From the NCBI RefSeq assembly GCF_000283155.1, contig NW_004454179.1, positions 2,348,629-2,412,628 on the forward strand: 64,000 nt of DNA. The letters run 5' to 3'. Made by a program: the position numbers and the translations under genes. The stretch is from Ceratotherium simum simum (Eukaryota; Chordata; Mammalia; Perissodactyla; Rhinocerotidae). The notes beneath the pieces are model-generated. The model was not told the origin of the DNA. It saw only the letters and a list, made by a program, of their open reading frames with translations, and searched no databases. Of this stretch, positions 49,026 through 61,160 are shown in pieces. Position 1 is the stretch's first letter. Every line of letters begins with the position of its first letter.

Positions 49026-50439
49026 GCAAGGGTGAAGAGGATGAAAGGACAGAATTAATTAAAAAGTTAAGGAAAAATATATTACCAGTTTAAATGGCAG
49101 GGGCATATTGTTTCAGAACTAACTTACTTTCGGAAATACTGGACAAGTGACAAGTCTTACTGATGGATTAGAATTTCTTCCCACCATCTCCCCTTCTATA
49201 TGCTACAATACTTGAGGACCTAATATTTTCAGGAAAAGCCAAAATTTAGATGTGTCTCTTCGTTTCCTCCTCAAAGGTTGGCCTGCTAATTCTTACTAGA
49301 TTCATGGCCCGAACAGGAAAAAATCAGACCTATACTGACGTACAAGACCTATACTGACAAAAAGTAAGAGCTACTAAAGCTCCATTTTCTGTCTTCTAGA
49401 TGACATCAGCGGTGGTGACTCTTAGAGGAAAGTATAACTGAAAGGCATGCACTAGAACACCAAAAAATGGGAATTCATTCAAAGCTGGGAAGTAGTACTG
49501 AGAAGTGAGAACGCTCACCATGGCACCTCTGTCTTTCCCATCAAGTCAGGAGAGCTGAGAACACAGTGTCTTCAGGAGAGTTTCGGGTTTTGGTGAGGTC
49601 AAGGAAGTAAAAGGAGGATGGAAGATTTTTTGAAGACACAGTGAATTGCAGCGTTACGTATAGAGTTAGGAAGCACAGATTCTGTATAGCAAAAAAGGGT
49701 AAGAAAGAAGGAACTACAACTGACTCATATTTCCTTTTTTAAAATATTTAACCAGTGACTCAATTCTCTTTCATTTTCTTAGCCAGTCGCTTCTTGTCTG
49801 AAGTTCAACTTCAGCCCAGTCCCTTTCAATAATCACAAATTCTGAATTAATAAATTTTAATGATTTGTGACTTCACCTCAATTATTCCTATATGAAGGTT
49901 GAGGGAAAGGAAGGACAGACCAGAAACAGGACAATAATTGTTGGGCCAACAAATGGTAGGCACAAAAGGGAAGATAAAAAATACATAAGTGTATTTGTGT
50001 ATGTGTCACATATTAAGTCACCAAATGGGCTGGGCCCAACTATACAAAAGGGAAAAAAAGCTTTATCACAGCAAATTTGTCAAAACCTGTAGGTATCACA
50101 AGTATCTGCCAAGGAGGAAATTTTGTTTATTCTGATTATTTCGAGTTAGAGTCAATTTTGAAAAAGAACTGATAGTAAGTAATGCTAATATCAACCTCTG
50201 GTTGTTTTCATGGTTTACTTTGTGGAGCCTACACGGCAGCATCCACAGAGTCATTTCACCTTGAGCAGCACCCATAGAGTCATTTGAAGATTAATGCACT
50301 CTGATATCTGCCATAATGTTGCAAATATGCATAACTCATCAACATAAGATATAGATATTGGCAAAATGACCCTTTCGGTACTTTAAAAAATATTACAGAA
50401 TCACATAATCTTCATTTTGAAAGCAACCATTAAGATAAC

Positions 50440-50500
50440 CTAATTTAGTCCTCTTCTCTTACAGATGAGGAATTTAGAGGCTAAAAGAGGGATTTAAGCA
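50440..50500 (-). repeat. Probable MIR fragment
   Basis: Short antisense MIR core: TTACAGATGAGGAATTTAGA. Confidence 0.5.
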
Positions 50501-51760
50501 ACATGCACAAAGTGGAAAGAACATAAAATCTCTTAAAAGCAGAGAATTAAAGAGAATCAAATCAAAAAGAATCAAAACCTTTTAAAAAGAAAAATGCCTT
50601 TTAGCTTCATTTTTCACACAGAAAATAAGAAATTATATCCTCTCTCTCTTGCAAAAGAGGACTCACACCATGCCAAATTAGGTCTTTTCTAAAATATACA
50701 CTCATTCCTTCAGGCAGATACACTACCATACTGTTCTTTCCTTTTACATTCAACTCTAAATCCCATCACCTAACTGAAGTGTTTTCAGAAAGTTTCATAA
50801 AATTGCTGAAGCTCAGCAAGTTAAGCATGTTTATTAATCCTCACCCCAATGTACCTACTTTTAGGAAAAAAATTAGAGGTAGCAAAATCTAAATGTAAAG
50901 TGACCTTTCTTTTGGATATTAGAAAACAGAGGTAGATAGACTGGAATTTTTATTGTTTCCAAGACCCTCCCAAAAGAGAGGATAGCTATTTAGAACAAAA
51001 TAGGTGTGGAGTGGATTAGGATCTGTATCATCACACACTGCCAGTGGTTCTCAGCAGTGCTCACTGGGAGGTAGGCTACACATCAGAACCAAAAGAATTG
51101 TGGAAGCTGTATTTTAGCGAGAACCTAAAATCTGCCTACGGAACTCCAGTGGCATTTCAACATCTTTACTTAAGCAAGAGGGCAAGGGGTAATATTGTAC
51201 ACAGCCCTAGAATTTACCCAGTACATCTCGCACGTATATCCAGAGTCAGCTTGTAGATCTGAGAGGATAAGAGGGGACAATCTGATATCACTCATTTGAT
51301 AGAAGAGAAAACTTAAATCCTGAGCGACTCAATGGCTTGTATGGTCCTTCTGACAACTGACAATTTCCATTTAGAGACTTCTTCTGCAAAGCTATTCGGT
51401 CCATAGATAGTAGGAAGGAGATCTGATGCCAGCCAGATATTTCTTCCAGTATAATTAATACAATGACTTTCTGGTTGATAAGGTTTTGACACTCCAGAAC
51501 TCAATCCAACAATTATACTGACAAAACCATTTCTAATCTGCAAAGCTGTTGACACCTATACCATGTAAACTCCACTAATGGGAGACCCCTGATGTCCGAT
51601 TTGAAGCACCTGTTGGTTACCTACCACAATAAGAAAATTCTGAGTTATGTATAAATAAGTTGATTTATTCATTCACATTCTCTACCCCACTCCCTCTTCT
51701 CCCTTCATCTCCCTCCTTTTTTCCTCTCCTCCTTCCTTCCTCTACCCCAATGGTATGCAG

Positions 51761-51947
51761 CAGGGATCAGCAAACATTCTCTGTAAAAGGCCAGATAGTA
51801 AATAGTTTAGGCTTTTTGCACTTGTAGCACAAAAGTAGCCACAGACAATCAAAAAATGAACGGGCATGGGTGTGTTTCAGTAAAACTATTTACCAAAACA
51901 GGCAGTGGGCCATATTTGGGTCACAGGGCTGTAGTTTGTCAACCCTG
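51761..51947 (+). mobile_element. Non-autonomous hAT-Charlie element
   Basis: TIRs CAGGGATCAGCAAAC / GTTTGTCAACCCTG; body AAAAGGCCAGATAGTAAATA. The 8-bp flanks GTATGCAG and GTATAGAG match at six positions, fitting a hAT TSD. Confidence 0.85.
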
Positions 51948-51955
51948 GTATAGAG

Positions 51956-52143
51956 TAGCAGTTCTCAAAGTTTAGCCTGCATCAGAATCACCAATAGGAC
52001 TTGTTAATACACAGATTTCTGGGCCCCATCCTTAAAGTCTCTGATTCAGCAAGTCTGTAGCGGGGCCTGAGATTTTGCGTTTTTAATAAGTTCCCAATTG
52101 ATACTGATGCTGCTGGTCCAGGACCACACTTTGAGAACCACTG
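51956..52143 (+). mobile_element. MER5A-type hAT element
   Basis: TIRs TAGCAGTTCTCAAAG / CTTTGAGAACCACTG; body GCATCAGAATCACCAATAGG, CTGATGCTGCTGGTCCAGGA. 8-bp TSD GTATAGAG/GTATAGAA. It directly abuts the preceding hAT element and lies 126 bp from the 57-nt CPEB3 exon. Confidence 0.92.
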
Positions 52144-52269
52144 GTATAGAATAATGATCTGTGATGCACTCAGTGGAAGGCTGAAATGTAATGAACAATT
52201 AGGAAAGTGGAAATTACATGTTGTAAACTTGACTGCTAATTTTATAGAACATTTCATATGAAGACTTAC

Positions 52270-52326
52270 TGTTAAGTGCCATAATATTATCTGTTCCTGG
52301 ATGATGGAAATTTATTCCCATGCGTC
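52270..52326 (-). CDS. CPEB3: CPEB3 57-nt coding exon (linker)
   Basis: Seen: a 57-nt exon, acceptor TTTTTTAG|GACGC and donor AACA|GTAAGT (strong consensus), phase 1 at both ends. It encodes RMGINFHHPGTDNIMALN, with the first codon completed by the preceding exon (G|GA) and the last shared with the following exon. If the next microexon is used the junction residue is Thr (A|CC); if it is skipped the junction is Ser (A|GT). Known: this stretch is highly conserved among CPEB2, CPEB3 and CPEB4, directly before the optional eight-residue insert. It has no recognised domain. Being symmetric it could be skipped in frame. The flanking introns are about 10.7 and 17.2 kb. Confidence 0.88.
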
Positions 52327-52937
52327 CTAAAAAATAAAATAATTTTATTTTAAGCACAAAGAAAAGAATACAATATAATCATTTCAAATACACTGTCAAA
52401 CATAAACATTACAAAAAGTTAAAACAGATTAATCTATAACAATGCTATCAAAGACCACAGCAGTTACAAGTTTTTAAATCAAGTCATAAAACATAAACAC
52501 AAAAAACCTTAAGACGAAGCCAAAGTCGCAATAACAACAAATAAATAAAACAAAACAAAAAAGATGCTTCCAATATAATAGTCTGAAATTTTAACGTCTC
52601 CCGCATTCCGATTTAAACATGCCAAATCCTTAGATAAAGCATTTTATTTAAACAACCATTCACACCGCTCTTCAAATTCAAGCAGCAAAATAATAAATTC
52701 AAAGAAGTATATAAACCGGAAGCTTAGAGAGAATAAAAAGATAAAGGTTTCATAGTGGCTCAAAAATGCAACATAATTATCAGAATGGCAACCAGAAGAA
52801 AGATGGCAAAATTTATACAACAGATATAGTGGGAAACAACGACTGGCCTAAAATCTAGGGTTCTTATACTGCCCCTACCACTAACTAGTTATGTGATCTT
52901 GGCATAATGCTTGTCTCCAGATCTTGGACCTTATAGT

Positions 52938-53145
52938 AACAAGGGTCGTAAACTTCATCTGCTCACATGGGCTGACTGCCTGTTTTTGTACGTCTGGAAG
53001 CTAAACCATTTTTACATAAAAGAGTTATAAAAACAAAGATAAAAATTAAAAAACAAAGAATAATGTGTGACAGACAGCATATGGCCCACAGGTCTAAAAT
53101 ATTTGTTCTCTGGTCCTTTACAGACAAAGTTTGCCAATCTTTGGT
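52938..53145 (-). repeat. hAT-Charlie relic, antisense
   Basis: Reverse copy of the 51761 family: ACTGCCTGTTTTTGTACGTC, CAGCATATGGCCCACAGGTC, GACAAAGTTTGCCAATC. Confidence 0.75.
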
Positions 53146-54318
53146 CTATAAGATGACAAGTCTGAATCAGATGTTTCAACTAATAGCCTCCAGGGCTAAG
53201 AGTAGAAGATGTAGACATTTGGTATGTTTTTTCATTAATTATTTGGGAAAAAGAGGTGGATGTATCAAAAGAAAAATGAAACAGAGAGAGAATCTTATAT
53301 GAAAAAAAAAGTGTACTTAGTATGTTTTCTTGGCCAGTTCCTTCAACAAAATAGTTATTGAAACAATGCTTTTGTGTAAAGCTAATATCTATGAACTTGG
53401 CTCTGCGAGAATTTCATGTCCACTATGTCAAAGGTTATCAGGAAATTCTCAGAAAAATATTAATTTTATGTCACTATCTTGTTTAAATAAATAAATGTCA
53501 ATAGTATTTTGGGAGAGAGTGATACAGAGAAAGCTGGAGATATGGCAGAAGTGACTAAGTTTACAACAAATACAATGTTATATATAAATGCAAAAGGTCA
53601 GTCATCATTTCGTTATGGGGTACTGGAGGCAAACAGCATTATCAATCTCTTCGAGCCCCAAAGAGAAGAATCACAGTGGACAAAACAGAGCATTTGCTTC
53701 AAATAAAAAGAGGGAATCATGAATTCCTAGTCAAATCATTTTTTTGCCTAGAGAAGGCCAGCCTAAGGCTAGACTATTTTGCTAGCATTTATATTATAGT
53801 AAAATTCTTTTATAGAATATATTTTAATGTTTTCTATAGAAAAATCATTATATTAGTAAAAAAATCATCTCTTTAATAGAAGTGCCTATTTTATTTTTTA
53901 TAGATTTTGTAGATCTTTTCATAATTAGTAGAAGCTAATTATCAGGAATTTCAAAAACTAGCTATTGTTAAAAGACATATTTAATAGTATCTATATATAT
54001 AATTGCTCTATGTTCCTTACATTTTTCCAGCTACTAAGTCGTTTTAGAGTCCCTAAAAATTACAGTCTACACCATATGCAATGAGTACTATCTCCTACCA
54101 CTACCTTGATCAGAACCTATTATAGGAAAATTTGTCACCAAAGCAAGGCTTTGACTCAGTAGGAAGAATTTACTTTCTGGTTTTACACAGTCATATCAAT
54201 GTTCTTTCCTTTATTATTTTCAGATAATCAAGACCTTATTTGGATTCATTACCACCAAATACTAACATCTATCAAACTAGATGTGATTTATTCATCATAT
54301 TCTGAGGTATTCACATTT

Positions 54319-54652
54319 TTTTTTTTTATAGAAGACCCTCATCAGTGGAGAGGGCTTCTTTTTTTTTTTGTGAGGAAGATCAGCCCTGAGCTAACATCCA
54401 TGCTAATCCTCCTCTTTTTGCTGAGGAAGACCAGCTCTGAGCTAATATCTATTGCCAATCCTCCTCCTTTTTTTCCCCCAAAACCCCAGTAGATAGTTGA
54501 ATGTCATAGCTGCACATCCTTCTAGTTGTTGTATGTGGGACGTGGCCTCAGCATGGCCGGAGAAGCAGTGCGTCGGTGCACACCCGGGATCCAAACCCGG
54601 GCCGCCAGTAGCGGAGCGCACACACTTAACCGCTAAGCCACGGGGCCCGCCC
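54319..54652 (-). mobile_element. ERE SINE with two modules and extra tail segment
   Basis: Near-consensus head with two modules. TSD CTGAGGTATTCACATTT is perfect and lies outside a second oligo-A run, leaving a 31-bp non-ERE segment (54328-54358) inside the insertion. Confidence 0.95.
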
Positions 54653-56838
54653 CTGAGGTATTCACATTTAACAGTAAATAGCCAGTCACTGGAAAGTCTA
54701 CCTAAAAACCCAACAAGAGTTCAAAATTACTGTCCATCAGAACCTAAGGAAATGGCATATAGAGAAGGTCTCTTCAATTTTGACCAAGGAATATTGAGAT
54801 GCGGGTGTGGTTCCTAAAAGCTAGAGATGTTCCCTAAACATTCATAGAATAATAAAGGGTTATCAAGAAAACCAAGCACACCCAAATTTAGCTGATCCTC
54901 ATTCAACTTCTTTTATTTCCTGTGCTACAATCATTTATGGTAAAGAATTATGTAGTTTAAAATCACTACATCAAGTAATAGTTTTTGTATGGTTCTGGAA
55001 CTACTTATGTTCCCAAACTTAAACGGGTGCCCCTCTCTGTAGTACTCTAGAAGCTGGATCCTTTTTGGACTCTTTCTATGAGGTCTTAGGACTTTTCCTA
55101 AGATGAAACTGAAAAGAAGCTTAGTAGTTTTCCAATTATCATCTTCTATCCCACACTGACTGCTTCCAATTCAATCTTTTCTAAAGATGCAGCAAAACAA
55201 AAGCCTTAGGCAATGTTTTGTAGATGAAGGTATCACAAATTGTTGCAAACAGAAAACTTTTTGCCTTTCCTGGTATCCTCCCTAATTCTGTCGGCCTCTT
55301 TGACTTCAACGAATCTCTGGATCAACAAGAGATTTTATAAGAAACTCTGGGTCAATGCCAGACCCATCGGAACCAACTATTTAAAAATAATCTAATTTTT
55401 CCCAACTAAATGCAAATTCTGTTTAGTAAAAACCACTTATGGCTTCTGTAAGCTACTTTACCTCTTCACAAATTAATGTTTAGATTATAAAATACAATAT
55501 ATTTTCACTGGAGAAAAACTAGACTATAGAGAAAATGAAGAAAACAAGATCACCAATCAAAGACAAGCTCTGTTAACATTTTGATTTATAGTGTTCCAGT
55601 TTAGGGACTGTATTTCTTTTCTAAAATTGGAATTATTTTATAATTTTATTTTTTACTTACTATATTGTGCATCTTACATTTTACAGTTACTATGGGATTT
55701 TGGAGGAGAGAGAAAATATATAACAGCAAAAGAAAAACTAATTCCCAATTCAGATGAGGCCACTTCTTTTTTCTTTCTTTTGTCCAACAAATACTGCTGT
55801 TTAATCAGCTGTGAAAATAGAATCAAGTGTGTGACATCTGGGGATTTTTGTTAATGCAGTCTGGTGTTGCCAGCGTGACATTTTGTCACCTGTCCATGGT
55901 CTGCTATTTTTAAATTGTTCTTGTCAGCTAGCTATCTTTTAAGTATAGTGTAAAATATACAGTTTCGAAAACTGGAAGGCAGACTTGGTTTTACTGAGTT
56001 AAATGATGCTGTGGAAACCTGAGACTGTGTCCCACTTTCCTCACTGCACAGGGCCTGATAACGGGGGTTAGAGGGGATGGAGGGAAGAGTTGTAGAATAG
56101 GGTCACATATGGTTATTCAGACTGTAAAAATCACAGACTCATGAGCTCAATTCACATTCATATTTAAAAAGTTAGTTATAAAAAACTACCTCTACTGTTA
56201 GTCAAAGTTTCAGAGTCCAACTAAACCCATACTTTTATATGTCCAAAATAAAAACTGGAATTTTTATTAATTCATAATTAATTATGAAAGTTCTCTCTTC
56301 ACTTCTGCAATATATTATGATAGTAAACAACTGCTGTATCTTCCTCTAATCATCCCTATTTACTCTAAAAAGTCAAGTCCTTTAGAGACCTTCACATAAC
56401 AGAATGTGAGTGCTGTGTTCTAGCATTATAAGACAAAATGAATATTCTACAGAATTCTATATTCCACCAATTTTCTCTATAAAGCTGAAGATACATTCCT
56501 TCAGAAAAAGTATCCACAAGATGCAATAATAAGATATGTAAGAATACAATAAAATGGTGTTTTAAATCCTTTTTAAGGAAAAACGATAAAAATTTGGTAC
56601 TATAATATTCTAAATATGTTCCAAAGAAGTAAGAAGCAAAAGCTGTGAGCTTAGACCTGAGGTCAAATCTTAGTTTCTTCTCATACGAGCAGTGGCTAAT
56701 TTTTGACATGTTATTAATTCCTTTGCACCTACATTTACTCATTTCAGGCTGTCCTCTAGAACAATTAAATCAGAAATTCTGGAGGTAGTGCCCAGGATTA
56801 AAGTACACATAATTTTTTTCTTTTAAAACTCTCAGGTG

Positions 56839-57058
56839 GGCCGGCCCCGTGGCTTAGTGGTTAAGTGCGTGCGCTCCGATGCAGGCGGCCCAGGTTCGGA
56901 TCCCGGGCGCACACAGACGCACTGCTTCTCCAGCCATGCTGAGGCCGCGTCCCACATACAGCAGCTAGAAAAATGCACAACTATGACATACAACTATCTA
57001 CTGGGGCTTTGGGGGAAAAATAAATAAAATTATTAAAAAAAAAAAACAAAAAAAAAAC
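56839..57058 (+). mobile_element. ERE SINE, short form
   Basis: Complete body with A tail broken by a single C. TSD CTCTCAGGTG. Confidence 0.95.
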
Positions 57059-57686
57059 CTCTCAGGTGATTACACTGCTATATTGAAAGCATCACTGGGC
57101 AAATTAATGGGAGGTGCCTACCAAAAAAAAGAAAATCACTCAACTTCTACCTACTGTCCCCCCTCGTACAGATCAAAAACAATCACTTCCTGCTAACTCA
57201 GAACCTGTGCCCTAACAGTTTGTGCAATCTGCTAACTTTTATACAAGACAAACTGATACGGGCCAAAGGGAGGTAGCATAAAAATAGAACTGGAGCAACG
57301 ATTCAAGTAAGTAAAGAGAGTGTATTTTTCTGGAATTAAATGTAATGAAGGTGCATTTTTTCTAAAACAAGGGGACCCCAACATTCCACAAAAGGGGCCA
57401 ATTTTGTGAAAGGCTCTATAGTACCAACTTTAAATTGTGATAAATAAAGAAAAATGCCTCTATAACACCAAAGGGGTAGCACTTATTCCTTCCAAGTTTC
57501 TGCCAATTTAAATGTTTTAAAGTACTATTATCGGGAGATAGCTATTTTTTCCCCAGATTCAGTATACATTTGAAAAGCAAACCCTTCAATATCAGTTCTC
57601 AACTGACATCTGCTCTCTTCATTTTTCAAATTTCAGTTCCATGAATGGTGAAGGAAGAGAAAATTCAAATACATAAAAATGTTTCA

Positions 57687-57999
57687 GGGGCCGGCCCCGT
57701 GGCTTAGTGGTTAAGTGCGCGCACTCCGCGACTGGTGGCGGCCAGGGTTCAGATCCCGGGCACGCACCAACACATGCTTGTCTGGCCATGTTGAGGCCGC
57801 GTCCCACATACAGCAACTAGAAGGATGTGCAACTATGACATACAGCTATCTACTGGGGCTTTGAGGAGAAAAAGGGGGAAAAAAAAAAAAAAAGGAGGAG
57901 GATGGGCAATAGATGTTAGCTCAGGGCCGGTCTTCCTCAGCAAAAAGAGGAGGATTGGCATGGATGTTAGCTCAGGGCTGATCTTCCTCACACACACAA
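57687..57999 (+). mobile_element. ERE SINE, long form with two modules
   Basis: Body, A-rich spacer, two modules, (CA)n. TSD AAAAATGTTTCA. Confidence 0.96.
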
Positions 58000-58599
58000 A
58001 AAAATGTTTCATCAGGCATTACCCCCAGGGAGTCAGCCAGGCCTACTCTTCTATTGTAAGGAGACTGCATAGGATGAGAGAAAGGTGACTCCTTCCTGTT
58101 TTTTGCCAAAATGTCTGCTATATTGTGCTACCCCAGCCAGGTGACAGGACCTTGCTTCGCAATGTCACCTACACTGCCCAATGCACTGTGGTTGGTATTT
58201 CCCTATTATTCTGCTGTCTCATCACTCTGTCCTCTTTGAATATTAATCCTAAAGGAGGGTATGATTAATCAAACCCAATGACCCTGGGTTTTCACAGGGG
58301 TTCCCCAGTGGCTAGGTGAACCCTCATCAATAGTAGCAATTTGGGGGACAGCTATTAAGGAGGGTATAGAGATGAACCTATTCCCCTATCTCTTATCCCA
58401 CCAGTCCCAATGCCAAAAATTCTCTTAATCCTCATAGTTATGAGGAGAGTTGGATTTCCCTTCAGCCCACTACAAAAGAGGGCAGAGAACAATTCCTCCC
58501 ACCCAGGTCTCACTCATACCTCTACCAACCCAAGGAATTTTGTACTTAAAAAAGAAATAAGAGACAGTTTTCATTAGCTCATTACCCTTCTCAAAACTC

Positions 58600-58835
58600 T
58601 TTTTTTTTTAAATATTTTCCTTTCTTTTTTTTTTTTAATTTAATTAATTAATTTTTTTCCCCCAAAGCCCCAGTAGATAGTTGTATGTCATAGCTGCACA
58701 TCCTTCCAGTTGCTGTATGTGGGACACAGCCTCAGCATGGCCGGAGAAGCAGTGCATCAGTGCGCGCCCGAGATCCGAACCCGGGCCGCCAGCAGTGGAG
58801 CACGCGCACCCAACCACTAAGCCACGGGGCTGGCC
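58600..58835 (-). mobile_element. ERE SINE, short form with long T-rich tail
   Basis: Reverse-strand ERE; the tail is two T runs separated by AAATATTTTCCTTTC. TSD CTCAAAACTC. Confidence 0.94.
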
Positions 58836-59734
58836 CTCAAAACTCGCCTTCTTATCTCTTGGAGGCATTTTCTCAAACAAACAACAGGAAAAGTCATACA
58901 TAAGATATGGTAAGAGACAACAGGTAATTATTAAATTGTTACTCTGTTACAACCAAGAACTGTAGTTTGAGATTTTTAAGAAGCCAAAAACAATAGTCTA
59001 ATTTTTATTTAAATAAGGGTTCTGTGATATGATCAACACCACAGAAGACAGTCCTCAGGGTGCTGTGAAGAAAGCTCAATTCAACTTTTCCTCCATATTG
59101 ACATTTTTATCATGGGGGAGGAGAGAGGGGACCTTTTAAAATTTCCTACAAACATCTTCAAGGCTGACCTAGGATAAGTATAAAAGTGATTGGAAAAACC
59201 ATTAAAGCTCTTTACTAAAATGGAAGTCTTATTACTTCCTACACTTCCTATTCTGTCATTTCTCCCACTAACCCTTTTTTCCCCAAATCAAGAGAATAGT
59301 TGAATAAATGGATTTCTTACTGAATACATTTCTAAGACGAAATATCACTGTGAACATATTTTCACCATGTTCACTTAAAGTACTTCATGAAGTACCCTAT
59401 TTTTCATCAGTGTGATATCCTATTTTATTATACTTTCTTTACATTATTCAGATATACAATTTTAGAAAGAAAACATAACCTAGGAGGATTATTTTTCTTT
59501 CTCCTTTAGGTGGTTTTTGATAATGATACAACATTTATCCTTCAATAATCACGACTTCTCTATGGCAAATACAAAATTTCACAACTTGCATTTGAAAGCC
59601 TTCAATATTGAGCTGCAGTCTAGCTGGAAGGGAGTAAATATTGTAGGGATATAAAGGTTTAATTTATCATCCAGGCCAGGCAGTAGGCACACCACTACCA
59701 CTGCCAGCAAAAAAAAAAATCATAGATAACATTT

Positions 59735-59930
59735 GAGCAGTTCTAAAAGTGTCAGGGACTTTATCTGACCTTCACACCCACTCTATGAAGTAGGTGCTTT
59801 ATTTTAATGATGAGGACACTAAGGCTTTGAAGAGGCTAACTAATTTATCTAGATCAATAGCCAACTCGAGGCAGGGCCAGAATTCAAACTCAAGTTTGAA
59901 TGACTCCAAAGACAGACAGGCTAAATTAAA
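59735..59930 (-). repeat. MIR SINE
   Basis: Antisense MIR: TTTATCTGACCTTCACACCC, TAATGATGAGGACACTAAGG, GGGCCAGAATTCAAACTCAA. Confidence 0.75.
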
Positions 59931-60642
59931 ATTTCATCTCCTATACAGAGAATATAAAATGTCTAGAAGAATGTTGCTAAAAATAATAATCTTTCTTATC
60001 TCTAGGTAGTAAGTCTCAGGTAATTTTTTTCACTTTCCTTTTTGTCTTTTTATGTACCATTTGAATAAAATCAACCTCCAGAGAAAAATACCAAAACAAA
60101 CCACCATACAAAAAACTAATGACTCTGTAACTTGAGTTTTGAAACCCTCAAAATAGTGTTCCTATGTTCAAGTGGGAGAAGAGGATACCAAAGGCAGGAG
60201 GAAAAACAAGATAGAGTAGAGGGAAGTGTTCCTGGACAGACTCATACAGAAGCCACGTGGTAAGTCCTCCAGCCTATCATCTTTCTCTTGAAGCTCAATT
60301 CACCTAGATGTTTACCTCTTTTAACCCAGAGACCTTCTCTATGAATTTACCTTAGGGAAAAGCTATGTGCAAGAACTTGTCCATGGCAGCATTACCTATA
60401 ATGAAGACAACGCTGCAACAACCTAAGAGTTCAAAGTTAAGGCCTATCAGTAAACTATAAAGACCAGATACAAACATAGATAATATTTATTATGTGGGAA
60501 ATAGAAAAATAAAGGAAACACCATGAAAATGTTTCTTTTATTTTTTTAGTTATCTTTTTGTTATTATAATTTTCTCCATTTTTTAAAGTCAAAAATTACT
60601 TAAAATCTTTCCTTTAAAATCTTCCTTTAAAATGGCCCCGTG

Positions 60643-60843
60643 AAGGGCCGGCTCCGTGGCTTGGCGGTTAAGTGCGCGCGCTCTGATGCTGGCGGCCCGG
60701 GTTCGGATCCCGGGCGCGCCCCGAGGCACCACTTCTCCGTCCAACGTGGGGCCGAGTCCCACGTACAGCAACTAGAAGGATGTGAACCTATGACATACAA
60801 CTGTCTACTGGGGCTTTGGGGGGAAAAACTGAATAAATAAAAT
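60643..60843 (+). mobile_element. ERE SINE nested at the head of another ERE
   Basis: Complete short ERE. TSD CTTTAAAATGGCCCCGTG includes GGCCCCGTG, the first bases of the older ERE that continues at 60862. Confidence 0.95.
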
Positions 60844-60852
60844 CTTTAAAAT

Positions 60853-61160
60853 GGCCCCGTGGCTTAGCGGTTAAGTGCACACCTTCCGCTACTGGAGGCC
60901 GGGGTTCGGATCCCGAGTCCACACCAACGCACCACTTCTCCGGCCATGCTGAGGCCATGTCCCACGTACAGCAACTAAAAGGATGTGCAACTATGACATA
61001 CAACGATCTACTGGGGCTTTGGGGAACAAAAAAAAAGGAGGAGCATTGGCAATAGATGTTAGCTCAGAGCCGGTCTTCCTCAGCAAAAAGAGGAGGATTA
61101 GCACGAATGTTAGCTCAGGGCTGATCTTCCTCACAAGATAAATAAATAAATAAATAAGTA
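60853..61160 (+). mobile_element. Older ERE SINE, long form, two modules
   Basis: 5' end slightly truncated (starts GGCCCCGTGGC); body, two modules and a (AAAT)n tail. It was interrupted at its ninth base by the copy at 60643. Its own TSD is unclear. Confidence 0.93.

Larger units (their letters stand above)
35101..52269 (-). other. CPEB3: CPEB3 intron upstream of the microexon
   Basis: 17.2 kb. Contents listed separately: a (GGGU)/(UG) tract 0.44 kb upstream of the microexon, a CA repeat, three EREs, an L1 split by an MLT1-type LTR, an ERE inside a TIR element, a bistable hairpin and two abutting hAT elements. I recognise nothing in 35.6-37.25, 37.5-38.15, 38.9-39.3, 41.0-41.9, 42.3-43.5, 44.3-45.25, 45.4-46.65, 47.9-48.2, 48.5-48.95 and 49.1-51.7 kb. 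Confidence 0.85.
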
